A stretch of DNA of 64,000 bases from Metapseudomonas sp043392685 (GTDB lineage: Bacteria; Pseudomonadota; Gammaproteobacteria; Pseudomonadales; Pseudomonadaceae): the NCBI GenBank assembly GCA_043392685.1, contig JBHZGM010000006.1. One strand, given 5' to 3'. Positions within the stretch are counted from its first letter, which is position 1, and every line of letters begins with the position of its first letter. This document shows positions 1 through 8,498 of this stretch, piece after piece. The position numbers were made by a program, and so were the translations under genes. The notes beneath the pieces were generated by a model. That model had not been told where the DNA came from, made no database searches, and saw nothing but the letters and a program-made list of their open reading frames with translations.

Positions 1-1070
1 CCGGCGGCGGCCATGGCGCAGGCCGAGCCCACTTCGCCCTGGCAGCCCACTTCGGCGCCGGAGATCGAGGCGTTCTTCTTGCACAGGATGCCCACGGCGG
101 CGGCGCCGAGGAAGAAGTGCACCACGTCGTCGTCGCTCGCCTCGGGGTTGAAGCGCATGTAGTAGTGCAGCACCGCCGGGATGATCCCCGCCGCACCGTT
201 GGTGGGCGCGGTGACCATGCGCCCGCCGGCGGCGTTTTCCTCGTTCACCGCCAGGGCGTAGAGGTTCACCCATTCCATGGCGCTCATGGTCGAGCCGATC
301 ACGTTGGGCTTGCCCAGTTCCTGCAGGCTGCGGTGCAGTTTGGCCGCCCGGCGGCGCACGTTGAGCCCGCCGGGCAGGATGCCCTCCTCGTCCAGGCCGT
401 TGCGCACGCAGTCCTGCATGGCGTCCCAGAGTTTCAGCAGGCCGGCGCGGATTTCTGCCTCGCTGCGCCAGGCCTTCTCATTCGCCAGCATCAGCTCGGA
501 GACGCGCAGCTGGTGGCGCTGGCAGAGTTCCAGCAGCTCTTCGGCGGTGGAGAAGTCGTAGGGCAGTTCGGTGGCGTCCTGGTCCAGCTGGCCGGACTTC
601 GCCTGGGCTTCGTCGACGACGAAACCGCCGCCGATGGAGTAGTAGGTGTCGCGGTGCACTTCCCCCGAGTCGCCGAAGGCGCTCAGGGTCATGGCGTTGG
701 GGTGATAGGGCAGGTTTTCCTCCAGCAGCAACAGGTCGCGCTGCCAGTCGAAGGGCACCGGGTGGCTGCCGTCCAGCAGCAGTTCGCCGGTGGTCTTCAG
801 CGCCTCGATGCGCGGCGCGATCTGCTTCGGGTCGACCTGGTCCGGCCATTCGCCCATCAGCCCCACCAGGGTGGCGCGGTCGGTGCCGTGGCCGACGCCG
901 GTGGCCGACAGCGAGCCGTACAGGCGCACTTCGACCCGCGTCACCTGCGCCAGCAGGCCACGCTCGCGCAGCGCCGAGGCGAACAGTGCCGCCGCCCGCA
1001 TCGGTCCCACGGTGTGCGAGCTGGAAGGGCCGATACCGATCTTGAACAGGTCGAACACGCTGATAGCCAT
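1..1070 (-). CDS. sdaB: L-serine dehydratase, copy 1 (3' part beyond the left edge)
   Basis: Iron-sulfur L-serine dehydratase (serine to pyruvate plus ammonia), single-chain bacterial type. The N-terminal ~356 residues are visible; the rest lies left of the window. The start is ATG (complement of 1068-1070) behind a GAGGA site about 6 nt upstream. The N-terminus MAISVFDLFKIGIGPSSSHT carries the family's SSSHT serine-binding motif. The nucleotide sequence equals 44578-45646 base for base wherever I compared it, and diverges at the first base of the start codon (ATG here, GTG in copy 2). It probably serves serine made from glycine by the sarcosine/glyA branch, which in related genomes lies on this side of gbcAB; that part is inference from synteny. 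Confidence 0.93.
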   Translation of the reverse strand, partial: MAISVFDLFKIGIGPSSSHTVGPMRAAALFASALRERGLLAQVTRVEVRLYGSLSATGVGHGTDRATLVGLMGEWPDQVDPKQIAPRIEALKTTGELLLDGSHPVPFDWQRDLLLLEENLPYHPNAMTLSAFGDSGEVHRDTYYSIGGGFVVDEAQAKSGQLDQDATELPYDFSTAEELLELCQRHQLRVSELMLANEKAWRSEAEIRAGLLKLWDAMQDCVRNGLDEEGILPGGLNVRRRAAKLHRSLQELGKPNVIGSTMSAMEWVNLYALAVNEENAAGGRMVTAPTNGAAGIIPAVLHYYMRFNPEASDDDVVHFFLGAAAVGILCKKNASISGAEVGCQGEVGSACAMAAA

Positions 1071-1577
1071 GCCGGTTCCTCGACTGCGTCTACAGGACTG
1101 CCTGGGGACGCTGCGCGTCCCTTCGCGAATGAATTCGCTCCTACAGGATTCTCCCGATCCGGCTTCAGCGAAATCTGTCCGTATCCGACCCGAAAATGTA
1201 CCGGCCCACCGCCCTCGCCCACAGAAACCGGGGATCAGGCTGTGGATAAACTGTAGATCCTCCGCCCGGGCCCAGGCGCTGCGCCGTTTGCCGAAGAACG
1301 GTCACTTCTTGAGCTATTTCAGGCGCTTGCGAAACAACTGCCCCCAGAAGCTGTGCAATGGACTGTGGATAAGGTGTGGGTGCCGATCCCGAATGGCGGT
1401 GGTGCGGGCTTTGCGGGGAACCGATCAAAAAACAATCAAATTAAACACATGATTAAATTTTGTAACCCACGGCACCAGCGGATTTCGGCGCTGGTATAAA
1501 TGGCAGCGTTCAATTCTTGATCAGCTTGGAACCCGCCGAGCAGATCCAGTCACACCCCGATCCAGACCGAGACCACC
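1071..1577. other. Intergenic region, no gene seen
   Basis: 507 bp between the divergent serine dehydratase and hydrolase genes. It contains one REP half (GAATGAATTCGCTCCTACAG, about 1127-1146), one copy of the DnaA-box-containing repeat (1231-1380), and an AT-rich stretch near 1430-1460 that may hold the hydrolase promoter, with a small hairpin (CACCAGCG/CGCTGGT) around 1474-1496. No convincing coding sequence. Confidence 0.6.
1231..1380. repeat. ~150-bp intergenic repeat, copy A (two DnaA-box-like 9-mers)
   Basis: Two exact TGTGGATAA motifs (1241-1249 and 1364-1372; the complement TTATCCACA is the classical DnaA box) bracket a block containing TATTTCAGGCGCTTGCG and AGCTGTGCA. The same order of blocks recurs at 4716-4870 and 8304-8450, with partial copies at 2920, 4956 and 5240. 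Copies are diverged but colinear. Confidence 0.55.
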
Positions 1578-2480
1578 ATGACACGACCCGATGCCCAGCC
1601 TCGGCGGTTGCGGCTGCCTGACGGCCGCAGCCTCGCCTATCAGCTCTACGGCGCCCACGAAGGTCGCCCGCTCTACTACTTCCATGGCTTCCCCGGCAGC
1701 CGCCTGCAAGCGGCGCTGCACCATGAACAGGCGCTGGCGGCCAATGTCTGCCTGGTGGCGCCCGAGCGGCCGGGTTTCGGCCGGTCCGATTACCAGCCCG
1801 GGCGCAGCATCCTCGACTGGACCGAGGATGTGGCCTTCATGGCCGACACCCTCGGCCACCGCCGTTTCGGCGTGCTCGGCGTGTCCTGCGGCGGCCCCTA
1901 CGCACTGGCCTGCGCCCACCAACTTGGTGAGCGCCTGGACTATGTCGGGCTATTAGCCGGCATGGGGCCGATGGACATTCCCGAATTGCGCACCACGCAA
2001 CTGCCGGCGCTCAAGGCGATGTTCGGCCTCGCGCGCATTCACCCCCGCCTGGCCAGCCCGCTGCTGGCACTGGACCGGCTGATGTTCCTGCGCAATCCGG
2101 CGCGCGCCTTGAAAGCCCTAGCCGGCCTGCTGGCCGAACCGGACCGCCAGTTGCTGGCAGCCGATCCGCTGGCGGCGGAAGCCTTCGCCACCTTCCTGGC
2201 CGAGGCCTACCGCCAGGGCATTCGCGGCGCCTGCACGGAAGCCGCGCTGATCGCCTCGCCCCGGCCCTTCGCCCTGGAGGAAATCAAGATGCCGGTGCAC
2301 CTGTACCAGAGCGGCCTCGACCGCCACGTGCCGGCGGCCATGGGCCGCTATCTGCAGGCGCGATTGCCCCGCTCGAGCCTGCGCCTTTATCCACAGGAGG
2401 GGCACCTTTCCATCGTGATCAACCAGTTCCCGCAGGTACTCGCGGACTTCACACAATCCACAGAGCACGAGGCAGCCTGA
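1578..2480 (+). CDS. alpha/beta-fold hydrolase
   Basis: 300-residue alpha/beta hydrolase. An HGF oxyanion-type motif lies near residue 36 (YYFHGFPGSR), the nucleophile elbow is G-V-S-C-G near residue 107, an acidic residue lies in GLDRHVP and the catalytic His is in EGHLSIV near the C-terminus, so the triad looks complete. No signal peptide; probably cytoplasmic. Substrate unknown. Its stop is one base before the start of the thioesterase gene, so the two are probably co-transcribed, which hints at handling of an ester or thioester. The start ATG at 1578 has only a weak ribosome-binding site. Confidence 0.85.
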   Translation: MTRPDAQPRRLRLPDGRSLAYQLYGAHEGRPLYYFHGFPGSRLQAALHHEQALAANVCLVAPERPGFGRSDYQPGRSILDWTEDVAFMADTLGHRRFGVLGVSCGGPYALACAHQLGERLDYVGLLAGMGPMDIPELRTTQLPALKAMFGLARIHPRLASPLLALDRLMFLRNPARALKALAGLLAEPDRQLLAADPLAAEAFATFLAEAYRQGIRGACTEAALIASPRPFALEEIKMPVHLYQSGLDRHVPAAMGRYLQARLPRSSLRLYPQEGHLSIVINQFPQVLADFTQSTEHEAA

Positions 2481-2481
2481 C

Positions 2482-2901
2482 ATGAGCGACACCCTGACCT
2501 ACCGCGGCGCCGTCTATCCCTGGCACTGCGACCACATGGGCCACATGAACGTGATGTGGTACGTCGGCAAGTTCGACGAAGCCACCTGGCAACTCTTCAC
2601 CCTCCTGGGCCTGGCGCCCTCGCGGCTGCGCGAAGAGAACGCAGGCATGGCGGCGGTGGAACAGCAGATCGAATACCGCCGCGAGCTGCACGCCGGCGAT
2701 GTACTGTCCTTCCATTCGCAGGTGCTGGAGGTGAAGGACAAGTCCATTCGCTTCCGTCACGAAATGCGCAACGACGAAACCGGCGAGATCGCCGCCGTCA
2801 CCACCCTGGTGGGCGTCCACCTGGATACCCTGGCGCGCAAGGCCCGCAGCTTTCCGGTGGAAATCCGCCAACGGGCGGCCGCCTGGCAACCTGCCATCTG
2901 A
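2482..2901 (+). CDS. acyl-CoA thioesterase, hot-dog fold (YbgC/4-hydroxybenzoyl-CoA type)
   Basis: 139-residue single hot-dog domain. The N-terminal block WHCDHMGHMNVMWYVGKFDE has the Asp and Gly-His-x-Asn pattern of 4HBT-family thioesterases, which hydrolyse acyl-CoA thioesters. It follows the hydrolase gene after one base, with GAGG about 9 nt before the ATG. It is distinct from CdhB at 23.8-24.3 kb, the likely betainyl-CoA thioesterase. The substrate cannot be deduced; its place beside the betaine genes makes a short-chain or quaternary-amine acyl-CoA possible but unproven. Confidence 0.85.
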   Translation: MSDTLTYRGAVYPWHCDHMGHMNVMWYVGKFDEATWQLFTLLGLAPSRLREENAGMAAVEQQIEYRRELHAGDVLSFHSQVLEVKDKSIRFRHEMRNDETGEIAAVTTLVGVHLDTLARKARSFPVEIRQRAAAWQPAI

Positions 2902-2919
2902 CCGCTATCCCCACAATGG

Positions 2920-2947
2920 GTGGACCGTCCTGTGGATAACCTGTGGG
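2920..2947. repeat. Left-end fragment of the DnaA-box repeat (copy E)
   Basis: GTGGACC-N3-CCTGTGGATAAC followed by CTGTGG matches the left end of copies B and C, and includes an exact TGTGGATAA at 2931-2939. The body of the repeat is not recognisable here. Confidence 0.45.
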
Positions 2948-3002
2948 GTCGGCCACGCAGCCCATGAAATACCTGAGCTGCAGCCGTTCGATCAAGAAAT
3001 GT

Positions 3003-3305
3003 TCAGCCGTTCAGCTGGCTCAGGCAGGATTGGGAAACCTTGATCAGGCGCTGGTTGGTCTGGTCCGGCAACGGGGTTTTCTGGGTCTTCAGCGCTTCCA
3101 GCTCGGCACCGCTGAATTCGCTGCTGACGCGATCGGCGGCGCAACTGCAGTAACGCTGTAACTTGTCGACCGGGATATTGGCCTGGGCGCTGGTCTTGCA
3201 CTCCTGGATGAAATGCTCGCGCTCGCCGGTGGGCCACTCGCCGGCCACGGCCGGCAGGCCGGTCAGCACGAAAGCGAATACGGCGATCAGGGTCGTGTAA
3301 CGCAT
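3003..3305 (-). CDS. small secreted protein of unknown function
   Basis: 100 residues with a clear Sec signal peptide (start MRYTTLIAVF, likely cleavage after AVAG near residue 22). The mature part is ~78 residues with four cysteines (one in ECK, two in YCSCAAD, one in QSCLSQ), so two disulfides are possible in the periplasm. The start has an excellent ribosome-binding site (AAGGAGG, 7 nt before ATG). I do not recognise a named family. It is convergent with the thioesterase gene and divergent from ltaE. Confidence 0.75.
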   Translation of the reverse strand: MRYTTLIAVFAFVLTGLPAVAGEWPTGEREHFIQECKTSAQANIPVDKLQRYCSCAADRVSSEFSGAELEALKTQKTPLPDQTNQRLIKVSQSCLSQLNG

Positions 3306-3498
3306 GACGATTCCTCCTTTCGGACGGGGCGTGCTCCTGAGTTCTGAGGCGGCGTCTGCGCAATGAGTTCCCCTTGGCCGACCACGCGCCGCTGACAAAA
3401 AAGGATGTCGCCATGAGCGAATCCTGAATCGGCGACCTGGCGTACAGTTAGCCCCCATGCGCCTGTGCCTGCAGGCGAACGGACAAAAGGACCAGGAC

Positions 3499-4539
3499 AT
3501 GACCGACCAGACCCAGCAATTCGCCAGCGACAACTATTCCGGTATCTGCCCGGAAGCCTGGGCCGCAATGGCCGAGGCCAATCGCGGCCATGAGCGCGCC
3601 TATGGCGAAGACCAGTGGACGGCGCGCGCCGCCGACCACTTCCGCCAACTGTTCGAAACCGATTGCGAAGTCTTCTTCGCCTTCAACGGCACCGCAGCCA
3701 ACTCCCTGGCCCTGGCCTCGCTGTGCCAGAGCTACCACAGCGTGATCTGCTCAGAGACCGCCCACGTCGAGACCGATGAATGCGGCGCGCCGGAGTTCTT
3801 CTCCAACGGCTCCAAGCTGCTGCTGGCCCGAACCGAGGGCGGCAAGCTGACCCCCGACGCGATCCGCGAAATCGCCCTCAAGCGCCAGGACATCCACTAT
3901 CCCAAGCCCCGCGTGGTCACCCTGACCCAGGCCACCGAAGTCGGCACCGTCTATCGTCCCGAGGAAGTCCGCGCCATCAGCCAGGTGTGCAAGGAACTGG
4001 GCCTGAACCTGCACATGGACGGCGCGCGCTTCGCCAACGCCTGCGCCTTCCTCGGCTGCTCCCCGGCCGAGCTGACCTGGAAGGCCGGGGTGGACGTGCT
4101 CTGCTTCGGCGGCACCAAGAACGGCATGGCGGTCGGCGAGGCCATCCTCTTCTTCAACCGCGACCTCGCCGAAGACTTCGACTATCGCTGCAAGCAGGCC
4201 GGCCAGCTGGCCTCGAAGATGCGCTTCCTCGCCGCCCCCTGGGTCGGCCTGCTGCAGGATGACGCCTGGCTGCACTACGGCAACCACGCCAACGCCTGTG
4301 CACAACTGCTGGCGGAACTGGTGGCCGATGTGCCCGGCGTCAGCCTGATGTTCCCGGTGGAAGCCAACGGCGTGTTCCTGCAGATGTCCGAGCCGGCACT
4401 GGAATACCTGCGCGCCAGGGGCTGGCGCTTCTACACCTTCATCGGTGCCGGCGGTGCGCGCTTCATGTGCTCCTGGGATACCGAGATGGACCGCGTGCGC
4501 GAACTGGCGGCGGACATTCGCGCGGCGATGAGGGCCTGA
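3499..4539 (+). CDS. ltaE: low-specificity L-threonine aldolase
   Basis: 346-residue PLP-dependent enzyme of fold type I that cleaves L-threonine/L-allo-threonine to glycine and acetaldehyde. The PLP lysine lies in CFGGTKNGM, and LHMDGARFANAC is the cofactor-binding Asp block. The start MTDQTQQFASDNYSGICPEA is preferred over the upstream in-frame ATG at 3457 because the family begins here. The gene also sits next to gbcAB in P. aeruginosa-type genomes, so it belongs to the glycine-serine-threonine side of betaine catabolism. Confidence 0.93.
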   Translation: MTDQTQQFASDNYSGICPEAWAAMAEANRGHERAYGEDQWTARAADHFRQLFETDCEVFFAFNGTAANSLALASLCQSYHSVICSETAHVETDECGAPEFFSNGSKLLLARTEGGKLTPDAIREIALKRQDIHYPKPRVVTLTQATEVGTVYRPEEVRAISQVCKELGLNLHMDGARFANACAFLGCSPAELTWKAGVDVLCFGGTKNGMAVGEAILFFNRDLAEDFDYRCKQAGQLASKMRFLAAPWVGLLQDDAWLHYGNHANACAQLLAELVADVPGVSLMFPVEANGVFLQMSEPALEYLRARGWRFYTFIGAGGARFMCSWDTEMDRVRELAADIRAAMRA

Positions 4540-4564
4540 TTCTCACCTCCCGCCTCCTCCCCCC

Positions 4565-4657
4565 TGTGGGGGCGAATTCATCCGCCAAGGGCAGCACAGC
4601 TGCCCCCACTCCGGCGGGCAGGCCTGCGGCCTGCATAGCGATTGAAATCGCCCCCAC
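4565..4657. repeat. REPIN (GGGGGCGAATTCAT type)
   Basis: Inverted pair: TGTGGGGGCGAATTCATCCG on the left and GCGATTGAAATCGCCCCCACA on the right, with a central hairpin around GGCAGGCCTGCGGCCTGC. The same architecture recurs at 7506, 28597, 45773, 51570, 58268 and 63198, always intergenic. Confidence 0.85.
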
Positions 4658-4715
4658 AAGTTTCTCCCCCAGGCTTCTCTCCCCCTTCAAATTCCCCACC
4701 TTACCCCCATTTCCC

Positions 4716-4870
4716 GTGGACCAACCTGTGGACAATCTGTAGAGCCACGGCTACAGCCCGCGCCAGCCGTGGCTTTCCTCAAACTGGATATTTCCTGATC
4801 CATTTCAATAACTTGCCGATCTTCCACACAAAATCTGTGCAGCGAAAGGTACACAAGCTGTGGAAAACAT
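4716..4870. repeat. ~150-bp intergenic repeat, copy B
   Basis: Begins GTGGACCAACCTGTGGACAA, has a middle block with CATTTCAATAACTTGC and ATCTGTGCAGCG, and ends ACAAGCTGTGGAAAACA. This is colinear with copy C at 8304-8450, which shares GTGGACCA-CCTGTGGA, ATTTCA-(G/A)TTGC, ATCTGTGCA and CACAAGCTGTGGA. Confidence 0.6.
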
Positions 4871-4955
4871 CCTGAAGCCCTTTCCTCATCTGCAATACAG
4901 CACACCGTTCATTTTTCAGCCAATCCGAGCCGACGACTCAATCACCCCAAAACAA

Positions 4956-5098
4956 TGTGGATAACTCTGTGGAAAATCTGTTGATGCTGCTGTATAGCCA
5001 AAGTCGCGTCATTCCTGGCTTTCCACGAATTTCATGCACAAGAGAACTCGCTGGCCAAAAACTTGCGCACAAGAACCGTGAAAGTCTCTGTGGAAAAA
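4956..5098. repeat. DnaA-box repeat, diverged copy F
   Basis: Starts with an exact TGTGGATAA (4956-4964), continues CTCTGTGGAAAATCTGTTG, carries an ACTTGCGCACAAG block, and ends CTCTGTGGAAAAACCG. The order of motifs follows copies A-C, but sequence between them is poorly conserved. Together with the neighbours it fills most of the 4540-5415 gap, in which I see no gene. Confidence 0.4.
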
Positions 5099-5239
5099 CC
5101 GTTGGCAACTCCCTCATAGCCAGTATTCACGGGCTGTACAGGTCACCCTTCAAATATCGATCAGTCACCTTTTCAGGCACGCACAGGGCCTGAATGCTGC
5201 TTTCGGCAGTGGAAAACCCGGCCTTTACCCACAAAGCCG

Positions 5240-5342
5240 GTGGAGCCTTCTGTGGACAAGCTGTACAGACAACTTGCAAGGCCAGGAATGGCGCGGGTTG
5301 TCGTGGTCCGCTCATTTTTCGAGCGATATCAATGGGTTGTGG
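5240..5342. repeat. DnaA-box repeat, partial copy D
   Basis: GTGGAGCCTTCTGTGGACAA then GCTGTACAG, followed by CTCATTTTTCGAGCGATATC and AATGGGTTGTGG. This resembles the left end and the middle block of copies B and C; the right end is missing. It lies just upstream of fusA2. Confidence 0.4.
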
Positions 5343-5415
5343 CCAGCCGTGAGCTTCCGGAGCAGCCATCGGGCGCCTGCCTATACTGGAAAAACCCCAG
5401 CGCGCGGAGGTACTC

Positions 5416-7461
5416 ATGGCGAACTACTCGGTGGAATCCATTCGAACGGTCGCCCTGGTCGGCCATGGCGACAGCGGCAAGACCAGCCTGACCGAAGCCC
5501 TGCTGCACCGCAGCGGCGCCATTCCCAATGCCGGAAGCCTCGAGCGCGGCGACACGGTGTGCGACTTCGACCCGCTGGAGCGCGAGTACCGGCACTCCCT
5601 CTCTTCGGCCCTGGCGCACTGCAGCCACGACGGCGCCGAGTTGAACCTGATCGACACCCCCGGCTACCCCGACTTCATCGGCCAATCCATCGCCGCGCTG
5701 GCCGCCGTGGAAACCGCACTGGTGGTGGTCAACGCGCAGAACGGCATCGAACTCACCACCCGCCGCATGATGGCCATGGCCGCCGAGCGCGGGCTGTGCC
5801 GGATGATCGTGGTGAACAAGATCGATGCCGAGCGCGTCGACCTTCCCGGCCTGCTGGACAGCCTGCGCGAGGCCTTCGGCAAGGAAGTGCTGCCGCTGAA
5901 CCTGCCGGCGGACAACGCCACCCGCGTGGTGGACTGCTTCTTCGAGCCCGATGGCGAGGCCGACTTTTCCTCGGTGGCCGAAGCCCACCAGGCCCTGGTG
6001 GACCAGGTGGTGGAAGTGGACGAAGAACTGATGGCGCGCTACCTGGAACAAGGCGAGATCGCCCCGGCGGAACTACATGAGCCCTTCGAGCGGGCACTGC
6101 GCGAAGGGCACCTGATTCCCCTGTGCTTCACCTCCGCACGCACCGGCGCCGGGGTCGCGGAACTGCTGGATGTCCTCGCGCGGCTGGCCCCCAACCCCAC
6201 CGAGGGCAATCCGCCGTTGTTCCTCAAGGGCGAGGGCGCGGATGCCAGGGCCTTTCGCTCCAGACCGGACCCGCAGGAACATGTGCTGGCCCATGTGTTC
6301 AAGGTGGTGATCGACCCCTTCGTGGGCAAACTCGGCATCTTCCGCGTGCACCAGGGCACCCTGATGCGGGACATGCAGCTGTTCGTCGGCGATGGCCGCA
6401 AGCCCTTCAAGCTCGGCCACCTGCTGCGCCTGCAGGGCAAGCGCCATGAAGAGGTCACGCGGCTGATCCCCGGCGACTTCGGCGCCCTGACCAAGGTAGA
6501 CGAGGTGGAGTTCGATTCGGTGCTGCACGACTCCCACGACGAGGACCAGATCCATCTCAAGCCGCTGGAGTTCCCCGCGCCCATGCAAGGCCTGGCCATC
6601 GAGGCCAAGCGCCGGGGGGACGAGCAGCGCATCGCCGAAGTGCTGAACCGGCTGCAGGCCGAGGACCCCTGCGTGAAGCTGGATTACCAGGCCTCCACCC
6701 AGGAGACGGTGCTGCGCGGCATGGGCGAGCTGCACCTGCGCTACCTGCTGGACCGTATCACCGGCACCTACAAGCTGGAGGTGGAAACCCGCCCGCCCAA
6801 GGTGCCGTATCGCGAAGCCATCACCCGTCCCGCCGAAGGCCACAGCCGGCACAAGAAGCAGACCGGCGGCGCCGGGCAGTTCGGCGAAGTCTTCCTGCGC
6901 ATCGAGCCCCTGCCGCGCGGTGGCGGTTTTGCCTTCACCGACGAAGTGAAGGGCGGCGTGATCCCGTCGCAGTTCATCCCCTCGGTGGAAAAGGGCGTGC
7001 GCTCGGTGCTGGCCTGCGGACCGCTGGCGGGATTGCCGGTGACGGACGTCAAGGTCACGGTCTATGACGGCAAGCACCACCCGGTGGACTCCAAGGACAT
7101 CGCCTTCCAGGCCGCCGGCCGCAAGGCCATGCTCGACGCCCTGCGCGCGGCCGGCGAAGTGGTGCTGGAGCCGGTGGTCACAATCGAAGTGACCGCGCCG
7201 GAAGCCAACCTGGGGGACATCACCACCGACCTCATCGGCCGTCGCGGCCAGGTGACCGGCACTGAATCCCTCTCCCAGGGCCTTGCGCTGGTCTACGGCC
7301 AGGTACCGCTGGCCGAACTGGATGGCTACGCCGGCCGCCTCAAGGCCATCACCCAGGGCCACGGCGCCTTCAGCATGGTTCTCAGCCACTACAGCCCCGC
7401 CCCGCAGGACGTGCAGCAGAAACTGGCCGGGGCCTACAAGGCGGTGCAGGAGGAGGATTGA
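5416..7461 (+). CDS. fusA2: elongation factor G-like protein 2
   Basis: 681-residue translational GTPase. The G1 motif GHGDSGKTS is near residue 15, DTPGYPDF is the G3 motif, and NKID is the G4 motif. Domains II to V follow, with the EF-G hallmarks HKKQTGGAGQFG and IGRRGQVTG. It is a little shorter than canonical EF-G (about 700 residues) and is the EF-G II-type paralogue rather than the str-operon gene, since no rpsL/rpsG/tufA neighbours are present. EF-G paralogues can specialise in translocation or ribosome recycling; which applies cannot be told here. The start is supported by GGAGG 6-7 nt upstream. Confidence 0.9.
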   Translation: MANYSVESIRTVALVGHGDSGKTSLTEALLHRSGAIPNAGSLERGDTVCDFDPLEREYRHSLSSALAHCSHDGAELNLIDTPGYPDFIGQSIAALAAVETALVVVNAQNGIELTTRRMMAMAAERGLCRMIVVNKIDAERVDLPGLLDSLREAFGKEVLPLNLPADNATRVVDCFFEPDGEADFSSVAEAHQALVDQVVEVDEELMARYLEQGEIAPAELHEPFERALREGHLIPLCFTSARTGAGVAELLDVLARLAPNPTEGNPPLFLKGEGADARAFRSRPDPQEHVLAHVFKVVIDPFVGKLGIFRVHQGTLMRDMQLFVGDGRKPFKLGHLLRLQGKRHEEVTRLIPGDFGALTKVDEVEFDSVLHDSHDEDQIHLKPLEFPAPMQGLAIEAKRRGDEQRIAEVLNRLQAEDPCVKLDYQASTQETVLRGMGELHLRYLLDRITGTYKLEVETRPPKVPYREAITRPAEGHSRHKKQTGGAGQFGEVFLRIEPLPRGGGFAFTDEVKGGVIPSQFIPSVEKGVRSVLACGPLAGLPVTDVKVTVYDGKHHPVDSKDIAFQAAGRKAMLDALRAAGEVVLEPVVTIEVTAPEANLGDITTDLIGRRGQVTGTESLSQGLALVYGQVPLAELDGYAGRLKAITQGHGAFSMVLSHYSPAPQDVQQKLAGAYKAVQEED

Positions 7462-7505
7462 GGGCTGCCGGACCCTCTCGGATATCTTTCTCTGTGCTCT
7501 GCCTG

Positions 7506-7584
7506 TGTGGGGGCGAATTCATCGCCCCGGAAATACCCGCAGGGCAGGCCTACGGCCTGCTTAGCGATTGAAATCGCCCCCACA
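7506..7584. repeat. REPIN (GGGGGCGAATTCAT type)
   Basis: TGTGGGGGCGAATTCATCGC on the left and GCGATTGAAATCGCCCCCACA on the right, with an internal GGCAGGCCTACGGCCTGC hairpin. It lies between the convergent fusA2 and glutathione S-transferase genes. Confidence 0.85.
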
Positions 7585-7599
7585 AAAACAGGCACGGAA

Positions 7600-8205
7600 T
7601 CAGGCCAACCCCTCTGCCTTCAACGCCTCCTGCACGGCCGGGCGGGAGGCGACGCGGCCCTGGAATTCCTGGAGTTCCGGGCAGTCGGAAATATCCATCT
7701 TCATGAACCCCGTCCAGTTGGTCACGGTGAACAGGTAGGCATCCGCCGCAGTGAAGTCGTCGCCGGTGAGGTACTGGCGGCCGCGCAACTGTTCCGAGAT
7801 CCATTGCAGACGACGGTGGGCCATGCCGCTGAAGATCGCCTTGGCCTTGTCATCCAGGGCCGGGTTGAACAGCGCCCCCAAGCTCTTGTGCACTTCGCTG
7901 CTGATGAACGCCTGCCATTCCATGACGCGGTAGCGCATCAGCGAACCCGCGGCCGGCATCAGGTCTGTGCGGCTGGCCTCGTCGCACAGGTACTGGCAAA
8001 TCACCGGCCCTTCGCTGAGGGACTGCCCGTTGTCCAGCTCCAGCAGGGGCACGTAGCCCTTGGGGTTGCTGCGGTAGTAGTCGTCGCCGTGCGCGGTGGT
8101 ATGGGCGCCCAGGTCGACCTTTTCCAGGTCGAAGGGCTTGCCGATCTCGCGCAGGACGATATGCACGGCAAGTGAGCAGGCACCGGGGGTATAGAAGAGT
8201 TTCAT
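7600..8205 (-). CDS. gstA: glutathione S-transferase, beta class
   Basis: 201 residues, the usual length of bacterial beta-class GST. The N-terminal thioredoxin-like domain begins MKLFYTPGACSLAVHIVLRE with the class-typical Cys-10 region (PGACS), followed by the cis-proline glutathione-binding stretch YVPLLELDNGQSLSE. The C-terminal helical domain starts near residue 85. Start chosen at 8205, with AGAGGAG 8 nt upstream. It acts in the cytosol in conjugation or peroxide and formaldehyde detoxification. A link to the formaldehyde load from betaine demethylation is possible from position but unproven. Confidence 0.88.
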   Translation of the reverse strand: MKLFYTPGACSLAVHIVLREIGKPFDLEKVDLGAHTTAHGDDYYRSNPKGYVPLLELDNGQSLSEGPVICQYLCDEASRTDLMPAAGSLMRYRVMEWQAFISSEVHKSLGALFNPALDDKAKAIFSGMAHRRLQWISEQLRGRQYLTGDDFTAADAYLFTVTNWTGFMKMDISDCPELQEFQGRVASRPAVQEALKAEGLA

Positions 8206-8303
8206 CGCATGGGCTCCTCTGGCAGTCCACAGATAGCCGATGCAGGCAGTGCACCGGCAGGAAGTGATCGGGACAAGCATAGTGGGGGTTGCCCCCATGA
8301 ACA

Positions 8304-8450
8304 GTGGACCAGCCTGTGGAAAAGCTGTTCGCTCCCGATGCGCGCCCACGGCCTGCGGGCCTTGTCGAGGATTGGCGATTTTTTCAACGATTTCAGCGAG
8401 TTGCGCACAGCATCTGTGCACCGCTGCATCCACAAGCTGTGGATAGATGG
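8304..8450. repeat. ~150-bp intergenic repeat, copy C
   Basis: Begins GTGGACCAGCCTGTGGAAAA, has a middle block GATTTCAGCGAGTTGC, then ATCTGTGCACCG, and ends CCACAAGCTGTGGATAGA. It is the best match to copy B (4716-4870) and occupies most of the gap between the GST and gbcB. Confidence 0.6.
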
Positions 8451-8498
8451 CGCCAGCCCGCGGCGGGCGCGGGCTGGCGGGAGATGCTCAGAAAACCA

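Noticed and set aside
2387..2395. TTATCCACA inside the hydrolase gene as a DnaA site
   Set aside because: Within coding sequence and without the rest of the repeat; likely chance. The lone copy at 47329-47337 is also unsupported.
1241..4964. Cluster of TTATCCACA motifs as a replication origin
   Set aside because: No dnaA/dnaN neighbours, no AT-rich unwinding region, and the boxes belong to a repeated intergenic element.
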